From positions 15,480,143-15,544,142 of the forward strand of contig OY783195.1 of assembly GCA_963678675.1 (NCBI GenBank): a stretch of 64,000 nt of DNA. Reading direction: 5' to 3'. This document shows positions 32,024-46,198 of the stretch, piece after piece; the first letter of the stretch is position 1; every line of letters starts with the position of its first letter. Origin of the DNA: Xiphydria camelus. Lineage: Eukaryota; Arthropoda; Insecta; Hymenoptera; Xiphydriidae. The notes under the pieces are model-generated. The model worked only from the letters and a program-made list of their open reading frames with translations, made no database searches and was not told the origin of the DNA. Made by a program: the position numbers and the translations under genes.

Positions 32024-33628
32024 TGCACGAGGGACGGAATTTGGGAAGTTCCTTTCATACGTCTCAGTAACATCGATCATAAATAACTCGCCGACTATAA
32101 TTAATAATTATCCCTTTTAGTGCCGAGCGAAAACCGGGTGTTTATACGAAGATAACCGGACAAATTTGACGAATTTACTAAGTTTGGGAAAACGCTCATA
32201 AAAACCAAACTAATATAGATGTTTTAAAAATTCAAAATGCAGCGTATTACGGAAGAAAGATAATAATGTAATGTCAATTATATTTCAATATATACCTATT
32301 GAAAATCATACGAATAACATAAATATTAAACATGATGAAAAATATATACTTTAACAAATTTCTCTTCTACAAACAATATTTGCACATAATAAAAATCATC
32401 GTTTGATCATAGTTTTATGTAGATCACGTAGTATGAAGAGAGTGTAAGTATTATATTTTCAATCACTTTTAATAAAATAACGTATGAAATCGCCCAGGCG
32501 TCGGAGCGGCGCCGCTCGAGTTGCCGCACAAAATGCCCGCGCCGTGGCGACTGACAATGAGAGTCACCTCTTGAGTGCAAAGGTTTAAACCCAAAAACAA
32601 TTGAAAGCCGGATGCTCGTTCCCGATCGTGGAAATCAATAGTGAGTTGAATTCCTGGATAAGCTTGTAATTAAGTTTTCCCTAATTGCCCATCGACTGCA
32701 TTCGTCATTCCTCCCCTAAAGGTAGTACCTCCACGAGATCGTTGAATTAAGAAATGGTTGAAATTTGACATATATGTTATTTAATGCATTATCCAGACAT
32801 CTGTGTAATTTAAATAAGTTTGACCATCTCAAACCTGAGATATTTACACTTGAAGTTGGCTTGATTTACACGTAATAAATACATTGTGATGGGCAAAACA
32901 GTGCATCATTAATTCTACCGTCAAAACTAAAAGTAAGAAGTTGATAAAAAACGAGGATAAAGTAGAGTAGGATATCACGAATAATGTGAAAAAATGAGAA
33001 TGATTCACCATCTAGTTTTTCCAAGATATAACCATGAGAAGCCCTCATAATTTTAGTCCTATAGCATATATCTGCAAGGCCTGCAAGCGAACGAGTGCGT
33101 GGAGGGGGAACGGGACAGCGAGTCACGAGCGTCGCTCATACGCACGCAGAAGAGTGCGTCGTCTGTATATACAAGCTATTTCGTGTATTGGGGCAAAGCC
33201 CGGACAGTCCCGGCAAAAAGTTTACTGGCGATAGTAGATCAAAAACATAATATAGAATATATTTTACGGCAATAAATGATATCCATCGTATTATCTATTA
33301 GTACTGAGTCAATATTGCGTAGTTTTTAATTTAATTTACTACTAATTAAACCAATTATCAATATTTTAAACATGAACATGGCATGTAATTTTTGGTTGAG
33401 GTTATCGCGGAGGAACTACCTTAAGCCGGCTTGATATTAGCGTCACCGCTGAACACGACTTGCTGCGATCTGTCCGATACATTCTTTCCGAGAATTAACG
33501 ACCTATGTTCGCCGAAATGAACCGCTTCGCCGTTGACGCGATTAATTATAGTCGGCGAGTTATTTATGATCGATGTTATTAAGAGGTATGAATCGAACTT
33601 CCGAAATTCCATCCCTCGTGCGACGGAA
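32024..33628. mobile_element. Inverted-repeat element, GCACGAGGGACGGAATT family
   Basis: Arms of about 95 bp (32024-32115 and 33535-33628) contain GCACGAGGGACGGAATTT and ATCATAAATAACTCGCCGAC. Related words (GTGCGACGGAACA) occur near 34300, 36560, 40280, 41190, 47450 and 62710. The interior has no recognisable gene. Confidence 0.6.
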
Positions 33629-33629
33629 C

Positions 33630-34435
33630 ATTGACGACTCTTATAATTTTAAGGTATTCCTAGCGCTTATGAGCGTATTTTCAATGTGTGCCACAGGCGG
33701 GCTCCTCATAAATCAGTAATTCTACGTAAAAAATGAATTTTGGTTAATGAAGATTAATACTTACACCAATCATACTCTCATATCCGATAACAAATCCTTT
33801 TTCCTCTATGAAAGGCAATTTTTAAAATATTGACGCCAACAAAACTGTCACATACACAGTGTATGATGCAACGATGCCAATTCTGTTTAAAGTTGTTTTA
33901 TCGTCAAAAAACTATGTTTTGCTGTTTACGAACATCAATATTTTTGTTCAACAGTCGGTGACCTTATATTTTTATGGACGCAAAAGATTCTATGAGTTTT
34001 GTGAAGATATGGAAATGGTTTTATTTAATGCGTATAATTTTTAAACGTGTGGATGTCGGCATTAAAATGTGGAAAAGTGGATTGTTCATTAAGGTTGCAT
34101 GTTAAATTTTCAATTTTAAAAATCAAAATTCTTTCTTAAATGCTCGGTAACCGGATCTGAAACTTTTCAACAATAATCTTACGATAATCTTACGATATTA
34201 ATTTCCATTCTATAAAAAAATTAGCATTTTCTGAAATTTTTCATTTCGCGCTAGGAATAGGTACCTTAAGAAGTATGAATCGACCTGCCGAATTCCGTCG
34301 CTCAGTGCGACGGAACAATGACAAATAAACATAATATAACCTCAAGAAGTAAACACTGCTCATAGAGGGTTGTGTTTCTAGTGCATTTTTAGACATTTTA
34401 ATAATATTCCATCACAACCATGGTCACAACAGCAA
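33630..34435. other. No gene recognised
   Basis: AT-rich, with one GTGCGACGGAACAATG word at 34298-34320. Confidence 0.3.
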
Positions 34436-34508
34436 TTGTTTTCGTCGGCGTTCGAGGCCGATCACGGGTTTCCGAAAGGGCGTTCGCACGCACGGTCACT
34501 TAACTACT

Positions 34509-37432
34509 AGTCCAGGCAATAGGTAGTTTTACCCTGAAATAATTCAGGGAGTTTTGAAATTTGGTAGTTTGGCTCAGTTTTTCATCCTGAACAACATACT
34601 AATTTTGCAGCATCGTAGTGATGACAATAGCGCCGCCATATTAACAAAATGGCGCCCAAATCCGACGTCTTAGGATTATCTTCTTTCCAGCGCCTCCTAG
34701 GTGAAAGGTAGTTATTATGAAAATTGTAGAGGATCCAATTCTCTACAAGTTTTGAAACTTTTTTTTCTTAAACGAATAATTTCAAAGATACGCTTAACTG
34801 AACTGGAGCACTTTTCTTAGAATTGCATTGACGTACCCTTTTCAATCCGATATTTTGCATTATCTTCTTTCTAGCGCCTCCTAGGTAAAAGGTAGTTATT
34901 ATAACAATTGTAGAGGATATAATTATCTACAAGTTTTGTTTAAAACTTTTTTTTCTTAAACAAATAATTTCAGAGTTACGCTTAAGTCAACTGGGACGCT
35001 TTTCTTAAAATTGCATTCACGTACCCTTTTCGATCCGGGTTTGTTCTGCATTATCTTCTTCCCAACACCTCCTAGGGCTCTTTATTATAAAAATTGTAGA
35101 GGATAAAATTCTCAACAAGTCATTTAAAACTTTTTTTTCCTGAAGTAAATAATTTCAGAGTTACGCTTAAGTAAACTGGAGCGCTTTCTTACAATTACAT
35201 TAACGTACCCTTGTCAATCCAATTTTTGCATTATCTTCTTTGCAGAGCCTCGCAGGGAAAGGTAGTTATTATAAAAGGCGTAGAGGACATAATTATCTAT
35301 AAGTTTTGTTTAAAACTTTTTTTTCTTAAACAAATAATTTCAAAGTTACGCTGAAGTAAACTAGAGCGCTTTTCTTAAAATTGCATTCATGTACTCTTCT
35401 CAATCCGGTTTTTTTCCATTATCTTCTTTCCAGCACCCCCTAGGTAAAAGGCAACTTATGGATATTGTAGAGAATAAAATTCTCTACAAGTTTTGTTTAA
35501 AACTTTTTTTTCTTAATCAAATTATTTCAGAGTTACGCTTAAGTAAACTAGAGCGCATTTCTTAAAATTGCGTTCACGCACCCTTTTCAATCCGGTTTTC
35601 TTTGCATTATCTTCTTTCCAGAGTGTCGTAGGTAAAAGGTAATTATTATAAAAGTTGTAAAGGATATAATTATCTACAAGTTGTGTTTAAAACTTTTTTT
35701 TCTTAATCAAATAATTTCAGAGTTACGCTTACGTAAACTTGAGCGCTTTTCTTAAAATTGCATTCACGCAATATTTTCAATCCGGTTCTCTTTGCATTAT
35801 CTTTTTTCCAGCACCTCGTAGGTAAAAAGCAGTTATGATGAAAATTGTAGAGGATAAAATTCTGTACAATAACTGTCGCTGTCGCGTGTATCTCTAGCGA
35901 TACATCCTGTATATGCGAGCATGTATCGCTAGCGATAGACCAGCCACTTGCATGCGCGATCAAAAGGTAGGTACTGTTGGTCTGACACTGTAAAACCCAA
36001 GTTTCAGTTTTGGCCTTCTATATGTATTAGCCACATAATTAGATGGTTAATAACTAAAACATTAGTTAATACAGAAAAACAAAATTTTTAAAAAATTTTC
36101 CTAGTTTGACTTTTTGTCACTGTTTTTCAGTTTAAAAGGTGAAATGTTAACTTTATAGGTTCCCAAAAGATATTTTGTTTTGTGAAAATATTTCAAAAAA
36201 CTTTCGGCCCACGGAGGTAAACTTTCGAAATACCCTGTGGTATATATAGTGTGAGAGTGTTATAACTTTTTTTCTGAAACAAATAATTTTACATTTACTT
36301 TGATAAACTGGAGCGCTTTTCTTCAAATTACATTCACGTACCCTTTTCACTCTCAACTTTACTAATTATCGATACGTTATGTTTTCATAATCAATTAAAC
36401 TCGTGGAGGAATGATAAGTTCAATAGATGACCGTTCGGATAAACCTAATACCTGGCTTATCAGATATAGAAGGTCGCTTCACCATTCCGCGTAGTCTGAT
36501 CCCTATTAATGGTGTAGTTTGATCTCTATTTACGGTATGTGTGGATGTCCGCTTATCGCGTGCGACGGAATAGATGATAATAATTAATTTCCGAAAAAAC
36601 AAACTGCATCGTGACGATACACATGTACTCTACATTCTGCACAAATGAGTAGGTACAATTGATTATGAAAACATAATGAATCGATAATTAGCAAAGTTGA
36701 GAGTGAAAAGAGTACGTGAATGCAATTTTAAGAAAAGTATTCCAGTTGACTTAAGCGTAACTCTAAAATTATTTGTTTAAAAAAAAAAGTCTTAAACAAA
36801 ACTTGTAGAGAATTATATCCTCTACAATTTTTATAATAACTACCTTTTACCTAGGAGGTGCTGGGAAGAAGATAAAGCAAAACAAAACCGGATCGAAAAG
36901 GGAACGTGAATGCAATTTGAAGAAAAGCGTTCCAGTTGACTTAAGCGTAACTCTGAAATTTTTTGTTTAAGAAAAAAAGTTTTAAACAAAACTTGTAGAG
37001 AATTGTATCCTCTACAATTGTTATAATAACTACCTTTTAACTAGGAGGCGCTGGAAAGAAGATAATGCAAAAACATCTGATTGAAAAGGGTACGTCAATG
37101 CAATTCTAAGAAAAGTGCCCCAGTTCAGTTAAGCGTAACTCTGAAATTATTCGTTTGAGAAAAAAAAGTTTTAAACAAAACTTGTAGAGAATTGCATCCT
37201 CTACAATTTTCATAATAACTACCTTTTACCTAGGAGGCACTGGAAAGAAAATAATGCTAAAATGTTGGATTTGGACGCCATTTTGTTGATATGGCGGCGC
37301 TATTGTCATTACTACGATGCTGCAAAATTAGTATGTTGTTCAGGATGAAAAACTGAGCCAAACTACCAAATTTCAAAACTCCCTGAATTATTTCAGGAAA
37401 AGGCCCTATTTAGCTCCCTGTTGACTGGGCTA
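34509..37432. mobile_element. Fold-back element 1 with ~187-bp satellite arms
   Basis: Ends GCCCAGTCAACAGGGAG-like, followed by CCCTGAATTATTTCAGGGAG, then about seven head-to-tail monomers on the left (34690-35870) and three to four inverted on the right (36700-37260). Each monomer has CCTAGGTAAAAGGTAGTTAT, ATTGTAGAGGATA and AGAGTTACGCTTAAGTAAAC. The middle (35870-36700) holds the GATACATCC...GCGATAGACC block and a GTGCGACGGAA remnant. No transposase. A second copy is at 45249-48123. Confidence 0.85.
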
Positions 37433-37443
37433 TACACGGTTGC

Positions 37444-37583
37444 CTCACTACGGCCAGGTTCGCAGGAGAGGGGATAGGCTGTGACGGGCACGTACATTCT
37501 GAGCTACGTCACAGGCATAGTACATAGTGGACGTACATTCTGAGCTACGTCACAGCTTATACCCTCTCCTGCGAACCTGGCCG
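37444..37583. mobile_element. Hairpin MITE, GGCCAGGTTCGCAGGAGAGG arms
   Basis: Arms of about 28 bp close over two copies of ACGTACATTCTGAGCTACGT. It interrupts the outer element's left arm; the right arm near 42900 lacks it. Confidence 0.8.
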
Positions 37584-38189
37584 GTAGGCCTATTCTGTAA
37601 CTCGTTACGACAACCGTCGTTATCGTTAGCTTATCGACATTTGTCGCTTGCGCTACCGACACCTTAACGAATGGTGCATTCTGTAACTTGGCGTAGCGAT
37701 ACCTAAACTATACACTACGAGTTTTCGATGTCATTACAGTAAAGGTACGTTTAGACCGGGATACAAAATGTTGGCAACATGTTGGCAACACGTTTATGGC
37801 TGTTGGCAACATCGCTGTTGGCAATATCAACATCGCTGTTGGCAACATCAACATTGAGTGTTGCCAACACGATGTCGCTGTTGGCAACATACTGTTGGAT
37901 ACATCGACTTGTATCCGGATACATGCGGTCAGAACCACCCGAGTCGAAATTTTGGTGCTCCCTTGGTTCTCTCTTGGAGAAGGACGACTACCTGAGAACC
38001 TTTCGGGCCCGTTACAATCCAGGCAGTTTTGGTGCTCCACTGCTGCTCTGTACGTGCAGTTATTTCCCGATTCGCATGTTGGGAGCATCAGAGGAGTAGC
38101 AAAACCAAATTCTCTTAGATACTCCCGTAGTCCTCCGTTGGAGAACTAAATTTTCTAAGGTACTCCCACCCCAGTCGAAATCCAAGAAC

Positions 38190-38545
38190 TGAAAGACCAC
38201 CGAACCTTCCTTTTCCGCCATAGGTCTAAAGCTTACCTACCTTACCGACTCTGCCCTTTTTCCACGCTCTTTCTCTCTTGCTTATCTTCCTCCTCACCGC
38301 TTCACTTAACCTCACTTTTGACTTTTCCTCGCTTTTCCTAATTTCCTATCGTTACCCTCCCTTTCCCAACAAACCCTTATAATCTATCCTTTCTCTCAGC
38401 TTTCTATCTATACCCTATACTACTCTTGCACTCTCTGTTGATCGCACTTATTACAATTTTTCGTCTGACAACTTCCAACGCATGTTCTCACCATTCAACC
38501 TCCTGCAACCAAGTCCTGATTTACTATAATAATCTGTGCTTTTTA
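38190..38545 (-). repeat. Non-LTR 5' end fragment
   Basis: C/T-rich block ending CTCCTGCAACCAAGTCCTGAT, resembling 17340-17640 and 20230-20330. Confidence 0.45.
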
Positions 38546-39221
38546 ATAAACAGTATAATTTATAACTTGCTCAACATACTCTGGAAACTCGAAATCAAAT
38601 AATTTATTGATTTAATAATTGAACAAATTACAATTCTTGCCCATTTATTCACAAATAAATGTTCAAGTCTCTACCTATACCTATGCAGGAGACCGAAATT
38701 TTTCTAAGTCCCTAAATGTATTCCGTTGCTGCTTACAGAGCTCTTTCACAAGTAAGGAAAAAGCACCAGTGGCCGGACATGTCCCAATATCCGGACATTT
38801 TTATGTATAACACTGACTATTAAATGTGGTAAAAAGAATCAATTACTGAGAAAGAATCTTCAATAAATTGGGAACGCCCATGACAAATTCCATCTAGTAA
38901 GAACACTCAATCAAATCTGCTACATATATTTTTATGGGTGTCCGGATACTGGTCTTAACCGTCCGGCCACTGGTGCTTTTACCTTAGGTACCGCAAAATC
39001 TAATACAAGCTCCATGTTTTCATGTTACGATCAATTGCCAGTCATATGTATCAATGCCAACTAATGATAAAGAATTAGAATAAATTGTAATTCATTGTAA
39101 TTTTTTTTCATTAAAAATATGAAATTTTAGTTCATGTATTGTATATCTGTGGCTGTTTATTTTGTATTACTGTCTACCACAAATATATAGGTAATTAATG
39201 TACCTATAGCTAATGAGCGTG

Positions 39222-39345
39222 CCAGTCGAAAATTTTCTAAGTCCATCGGGTGCGACAATCGAAAATTTTCTAAGTCCATCAGGTGCCACAGTCGAAAATT
39301 TTCTAAGTCCATCGGGCGCGACAGTCGAAAATTTTGTAAGTCGGA
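39222..39345. repeat. 35-bp minisatellite
   Basis: Four units of GTCGAAAATTTTCTAAGTCC plus ATCGGGTGCGACA-like spacer. The unit core matches the insertion's own terminus, so the array may be expanded end sequence. Confidence 0.8.
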
Positions 39346-39518
39346 TTTCGACTCGGGTGGAGAAGCAAGAGTCGTTATAGAGTATTAAGGAGAAGTACAG
39401 AGAACCAAGGGAGAACCAATATTACCGACTGGAGAATTACGGAGCACCAAGGGAGAACCAAAATTTCGACTCGCGGGCAGTTGAGCGTTCAAACGAAACG
39501 GAGTTTTGATGTTAAAAA

Positions 39519-39752
39519 ATGGAACCGTCTATTGCTGCTGGTGTTAGTGCTGCTTTCATCATAATAGCCCCCCAGAAGCGAAAAAGAAGGTGGAGGCAGC
39601 GACAGTTTTTACAAAACGGGACAAGCTATGGTGACAATTTAATGGCGGAGTTACTTGTCATTAAGTGTTCCCTAATTGGCCATCAACTGCATCAGTCATG
39701 CATTGAATTCATTTCTCCCCTTTACAAAGCTGATTTAATATTCAAAGTATAG
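39519..39752 (+). pseudogene. Harbinger-like transposase N-terminal fragment (left arm)
   Basis: 77 codons. Residues 17-45 (PQKRKRRWRQRQFLQN...YGDNLMAELL) look like the KRRWW...L region at the start of PIF/Harbinger transposases. The frame then runs into repeat sequence and stops. The right arm has the identical frame at 41712-41945 (-). Confidence 0.55.
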
Positions 39753-40295
39753 CGGTATCTATTACAATGGGTATTGTGGTAAGGGGTTCATTACGACTCG
39801 TCCGGCAATTAACCCTTCAGGTAGCCTAGATTCGCTGAAACATACCCCCGGCGAGGCGGGCGATATGGGACAGGTTAGAATGAGTCATTTTCTGCAGTGC
39901 CCGCGGTAATAGATACCGCTATATTTCGAAGCTCCTTTGACGCGGCTCAAATTTACCGACAGAAGCCTGAACGTGGCTTGATATTCGCACGTGCCACTTG
40001 GCAGCCGCATGCGCGAAATCACGCATCGGGAGAGTGCCTCTGCCGAGAGAAATAATTACGTGCCTTTCTTTTCAATCTAGAAAGAACATACACATGTAGT
40101 GAGAGAGTACTGCTTTGTAAAATGAGAAATACGATACGCCGTCCGATCTGCCATGTGAACACTGTGCGGCCCGTATAATGTGGCATTCAATGAAAAATTT
40201 ATGCAAGAAATATATGTTATTTATGATCGATACTATTAAAAGGTTTCAATCGACCTTCTGAAATTCTGTCCCTCGTGCGACGGAACATTATCGTA

Positions 40296-40456
40296 TGTAG
40301 GTAGGTAGGTAGGTAGGTAGGTAGGTAGGTAGGTAGGTAGGTAGGTAGGTAGGTAGGTAGGTAGGTAGGTAGGTAGGTAGGTAGGTAGGTAGGTAGGTAG
40401 GTAGGTAGGTAGGTAGGTAGGTAGGTAGCTAGGTATATAGGTAGGTAGGTAGGTAG
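40296..40456. repeat. (GGTA)n microsatellite
   Basis: About 40 nearly perfect GGTA units. The 104-residue open frame on the other strand is its by-product. The opposite arm has a shorter, interrupted TACC array (41067-41166). Confidence 0.95.
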
Positions 40457-41711
40457 ATTCTAGTCCAGAGAGAGCGATGTTTCCGATGTTTCCCATTTCA
40501 AATGGGAAACTCGGATACAAGCAACAGGCAACAGCTTTCTTTGATGTCATGCCGCCCGCAGTTTACGAGTAGCAATTAAATTGTCGCTAGTCGACGGGAT
40601 ACTCGTGTTGCCAACATGTTGCCAACATTTTGTATCCCGGTTTGTACCTACATTCGGATAGTGGCTGTTGCCGAGTATCCGTCGGCGAGTTGCAAGTCGG
40701 CGGGATACATGTTGACAACACCAAATTATCGTGTTACGAATTACCTTAAAGGTAAGTCTATACTGGGATACAAAAATGTTGGCAACACGATAATTTGGTG
40801 TTGTCAACATGTATCCCGCCGATTTGCAACTCGCCGACGGATACTCGGCAACAGCCAGTATCCCGAATGTAGGTACAAACCGGGATACAAAATGTTGGCA
40901 ACATGTTGGCAACATGAGTATCCCGTCGACTAGCGACAATTTAATTGCTACTCGTAAACTGCGGGCGGCATGACATCAAAGAAAGCTGTTGCCTGTTGCT
41001 TGTATCCGAGTTTCCCATTTGAAATGGGAAACATCGGAAACATCGCTCTCTCTGGACTAGAATCTACCTACCTACCTACCTATATACCTAGCTACCTACC
41101 TACCTACCTAGTTACCTACCTACCTACCTAGCTACCTACCTACCTACCTACCTACCTACCTACCTACATACGATAATGTTCCGTCGCACGAGGGACAGAA
41201 TTTCAGAAGGTCGATTGAAACCTTTTAATAGTATCGATCATAAATAACATATATTTCTTGCATAAATTTTTCATTGAATGCCACATTATACGGGCCGCAC
41301 AGTGTTCACATGGCAGATCGGACGGCGTATCGTATTTCTCATTTTACAAAGCAGTACTCTCTCACTACATGTGTATGTTCTTTCTAGATTGAAAAGAAAG
41401 GCACGTAATTATTTCTCTCGGCAGAGGCACTCTCCCGATGCGTGATTTCGCGCATGCGGCTGCCAAGTGGCACGTGCGAATATCAAGCCACGTTCAGGCT
41501 TCTGTCGGTAAATTTGAGCCGCGTCAAAGGAGCTTCGAAATATAGCGGTATCTATTACCGCGGGCACTGCAGAAAATGACTCATTCTAACCTGTCCCATA
41601 TCGCCCGCCTCGCCGGGGGTATGTTTCAGCGAATCTAGGCTACCTGAAGGGTTAATTGCCGGACGAGTCGTAATGAACCCCTTACCACAATACCCATTGT
41701 AATAGATACCG

Positions 41712-41945
41712 CTATACTTTGAATATTAAATCAGCTTTGTAAAGGGGAGAAATGAATTCAATACATGACTGATGCAGTTGATGGCCAATTAGGGAACACT
41801 TAATGACAAGTAACTCCGCCATTAAATTGTCACCATAGCTTGTCCCGTTTTGTAAAAACTGTCGCTGCCTCCACCTTCTTTTTCGCTTCTGGGGGGCTAT
41901 TATGATGAAAGCAGCACTAACACCAGCAGCAATAGACGGTTCCAT
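41712..41945 (-). pseudogene. Harbinger-like transposase N-terminal fragment (right arm)
   Basis: Same 77-residue product as 39519-39752, on the opposite strand. Identity across the arms points to recent duplication or gene conversion. Confidence 0.55.
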
Positions 41946-42179
41946 TTTTTAGCATCAAGACTCCGTTTCGTTTGAACGCTCAACTGGTTCTGATCGCATG
42001 TATCCGGATACAAGTCTATGTATCCAACAGTATGTTGCCAACAGCGACATCGTGTTGGCAACACTCAATGTTGATGTTGCCAACAGCGATGTTGCCAACA
42101 GCCATAAACGTGTTGCCAAGAAAATTTTTCTTTCGCAAAATAACGTCAGAATTCTTAAAACCACGAGTGAAATCGAAAG

Positions 42180-42270
42180 GTATACTTATTTGCTACGTTC
42201 CTGGCTGTCAAAGTCGTTTAAATAAAGACGACGTGTCTTTCCATTATTTTACAAAGCCGGGCAAACGCTT
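42180..42270 (+). pseudogene. THAP-domain N-terminal fragment
   Basis: CYVPGCQSR...VSFHYFTKPGK fits the first half of a THAP zinc finger (C-x2-4-C, then a F-H-x-F-P-like segment), the DNA-binding domain of P-element transposases and related proteins. The second Cys/His pair is not found. It lies just past the palindrome end. It could be a P-element or a host THAP remnant. Confidence 0.5.
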
Positions 42271-43646
<1,376 letters not shown>

Positions 43647-44024
43647 TGAAAAAAGAAAATAGAATAAGTCTTGCGCTTAAGTACTTTTCAATTCTTCGAA
43701 TTAGTTTTTATAGGGGAAAGTGGACGAATTGTGCGTACTTAAGGAAAATATATTGCCATGGAGCGATTTTTGAAGTTGGAATTAATGTAAGCGCGGGAAC
43801 AGAAGCTCCAAATATTCTTACATCATTATACAAAATAAATTCAAAAGTGAAAAATCTCTCGTGTGTTGGTTAGTTATGCGCAGAACGAAAGATATAGGAA
43901 ATATCTGAATGAAATACTAATACGGAAACGAGAAAATATATGCAGCTAGTGTTTATTTTATTGAAAATTAGTAACAAAATTAAGAAATTACTTTCTCAAA
44001 CAAGAATTAAAGATACAGGTAATA

Positions 44025-44899
44025 GGGGAGACTAGGGAGGATTGAGACAAAAACTATGTTTTAATTTTTATAATAGCCCCAACAAATAATTTAGGGATTA
44101 CAAATGTGGGTAGCGAATGAAGTGCCTTTCAGTTACACGTTCCACATTTTTTCATATTTCCAAAATAAGACTTTATTTACCTACAAAGATTTTAACAACA
44201 TGGCGTAGATTGTCTCAAGGCTCCCTAGTATAGGGAGGGTTAAGTCGACCAATGGTGTGCATTGAGACACTTGTTTAAAATGACGCAAACTATAGCAAAA
44301 TCAAGATTTATATTTAAATACATGATTCAGTCAACGTACATTATTATAAATAACTAAAGTCTAACCCAAATGTCAAAGTAGATTTTATTGTTTCGGTCCC
44401 ACCTACATTTTGGTTTTTAAAGTTTAAAAAAAAGTTTTTAATGTTTTCTTAAAGTTTTTTAAAGCCCGTCTTTTATTTTTAATGTAAAATTATGAAACAG
44501 GAAGACTTGCGGCAGTCTCAGAGCTCTCTATAATCAATGTCTCAAGTCTCCCTAAGTGTAATTTTACAACAAAACACTTCCCAAAATTTGTATATAGCAT
44601 CTTATCTACTTGACCACTACATGTTTAATTCAAAACTTACCTATTGTCAATATACTTGGAGAACTATTTCGATTTTGCATCTTTCCTTTAACCAACCAAC
44701 CACGGAGTCAAAAAAAAATTTAGTTTGAGCTACAATTTGACATGACCTCTCAAAACAACGGTTTCTACACAATTAATGTCGTTCCGACGGTATAGTAGTG
44801 ATGTAGTTGATCAAAGAGTTAAACTTATAGACAGCAGATATCGCTAGTTAACATATTATATGAATTAAAGACCGTGTCTCATCCCTCCCTTGTCTCCCC
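44025..44899. mobile_element. TA-flanked element, GGGGAGACTAGGGAGG termini
   Basis: GGGGAGACTAGGGAGGATTG at left and GTCTCATCCCTCCCTTGTCT near the right are inverted, with TA outside both. Subterminal GAGACA/TGTCTC words repeat. No transposase. Another weak inverted pair lies outside it (43714 and 45030: GGGGAAAGTGGACGAATTGT). Confidence 0.65.
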
Positions 44900-45540
44900 T
44901 AATTCTCGGCTTCATGAGCTTACCTTCTTTAGGTAGGTACGTCTGATCTAACAATATAATCGAAGAATATGCGAAAACAGAAATAGTCATAATTCTGCGC
45001 ATTTGAGAATGCATGCGTACAATTACCCACTGCGACTTAACTAGATATGAAAAATAATTACTTATTGGCTTTTCATCAGAAAGAAATGAATAATAGCTCA
45101 ACAGACGCACAAAGTGACCTTAATAAAACGTGCAGTTAAATAAACAAAGTAAAATTGCGGATTTACCGCCTCATTTCTTAGATTTCCAAAATTAGATAAA
45201 AACAGAGGATGTCGACTTTATTTCATTCTTTTCGACTTCTGTTACTTAGCCTAGTCAATAGGGAGTTTTACCCTAAAAAAATTCAGGGAGTTGTGAAATT
45301 TGGTAGTTCAGCTTAGTTTCACATCCTGAACAACATATTAAATTTGCAGAATCGTAGCGATGACAACAGCGTCGCCATATTAATAAAATGGCGTCCAAAT
45401 CCGGTTTTCTTGCATTATCTCCTTTCGAGCGCCTCCTAGGTAAAAGGTAGTTGCAATAAAAATTGTAGAGGATATAATTCTCAACAAATTTTGTTTAAAA
45501 CTTTTTTTTCTCAAACAAATACTTTCAGAGTTACGCTTAA

Positions 45541-46198
45541 GGGGGGAGCCTCCTCCAGACAACAGGTTTTTCAATAATTTTTTACAAAAAACAGAGCATT
45601 CATTGCAATGAATAAAATTACATAATAATATTGACATTCAAATGTATACACACAAATTTTCTTATGAGGGAAAAAAAATAAAATGGCGGCGCTACAGCTG
45701 ATCAAACTTGACTTCTCGAAATTTGCGCCGTGGAACGCCCAGGTCCTTGTAGTTAACTAAAATCAACGAACCAAATATTTTTCATTAAAATAAATCATCC
45801 CGCTTTGCATAAACCCAAAGTAACAAAAAAAAGGAAAAATGAAAATTTGAGGACAAAAAGAAAAAGTTAACTAAACGTTTTTTATTTTTGTCCTCAAATT
45901 TTCATTTTTTTGTTACATCTAGGTTTATGCAAAGCAGAATGATTTGTTTTAATGAAAAAAAATTTGGTTCGTTGATTTTAGTTAACTACAAGAACCTGGG
46001 CGTTCTACGGCGTAAATTTCGAGGAATCAAGTTTGATCAGCTGTAGCGCCACCATTTTGTTTTTTTCACTCATAAGAGAATTTGTGTGTATACATTTTAA
46101 TGTCAATATTATTATGTAATTTTATTCATTGCAATGAATGCTCTCAGTTTTTTGTAAAAAATTATTGAAGAACCTGTTGTCTGGAGGAAGCTCCCCCT
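45541..46198. mobile_element. TTAA-flanked MITE in a satellite monomer
   Basis: Arms of about 290 bp begin GGGGGGAGCCTCCTCCAGAC. TTAA is at 45537-45540 and 46199-46202. Neighbouring monomers contain the uninterrupted site ACGCTTAAGTAAAC, confirming the duplication. Confidence 0.9.

Larger units (their letters stand above)
37938..39477. mobile_element. Insertion in the left palindrome arm
   Basis: Ends CCCGAGTCGAAATTTTGG and its near-complement (AATTTCGACTCGCGGG). Comparison with the intact right arm near 41987 gives a CA target duplication. Inside are a non-LTR 5'-end fragment (38190-38545), AT-rich sequence and a 35-bp minisatellite. No transposase is visible. Confidence 0.7.
37744..42117. 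mobile_element. Harbinger-related ~4.4-kb palindrome
   Basis: Arms 37744-37937 plus 39478-40735 match 40784-42117 in reverse, centred near 40760. Repeated GTTGGCAACA and GGGATACAAAATGTTGGCAA boxes mark both outer ends and the centre. Each arm carries the same 77-codon frame resembling a Harbinger N-terminus, the same MITE debris (TAGCGGTATCTATTAC hairpin) and a GGTA/TACC microsatellite. The left arm is interrupted by a 1.5-kb insertion. Confidence 0.85.

Noticed and set aside
40236..40550. 104-residue YLPT-repeat protein
   Set aside because: Translation of the GGTA microsatellite.
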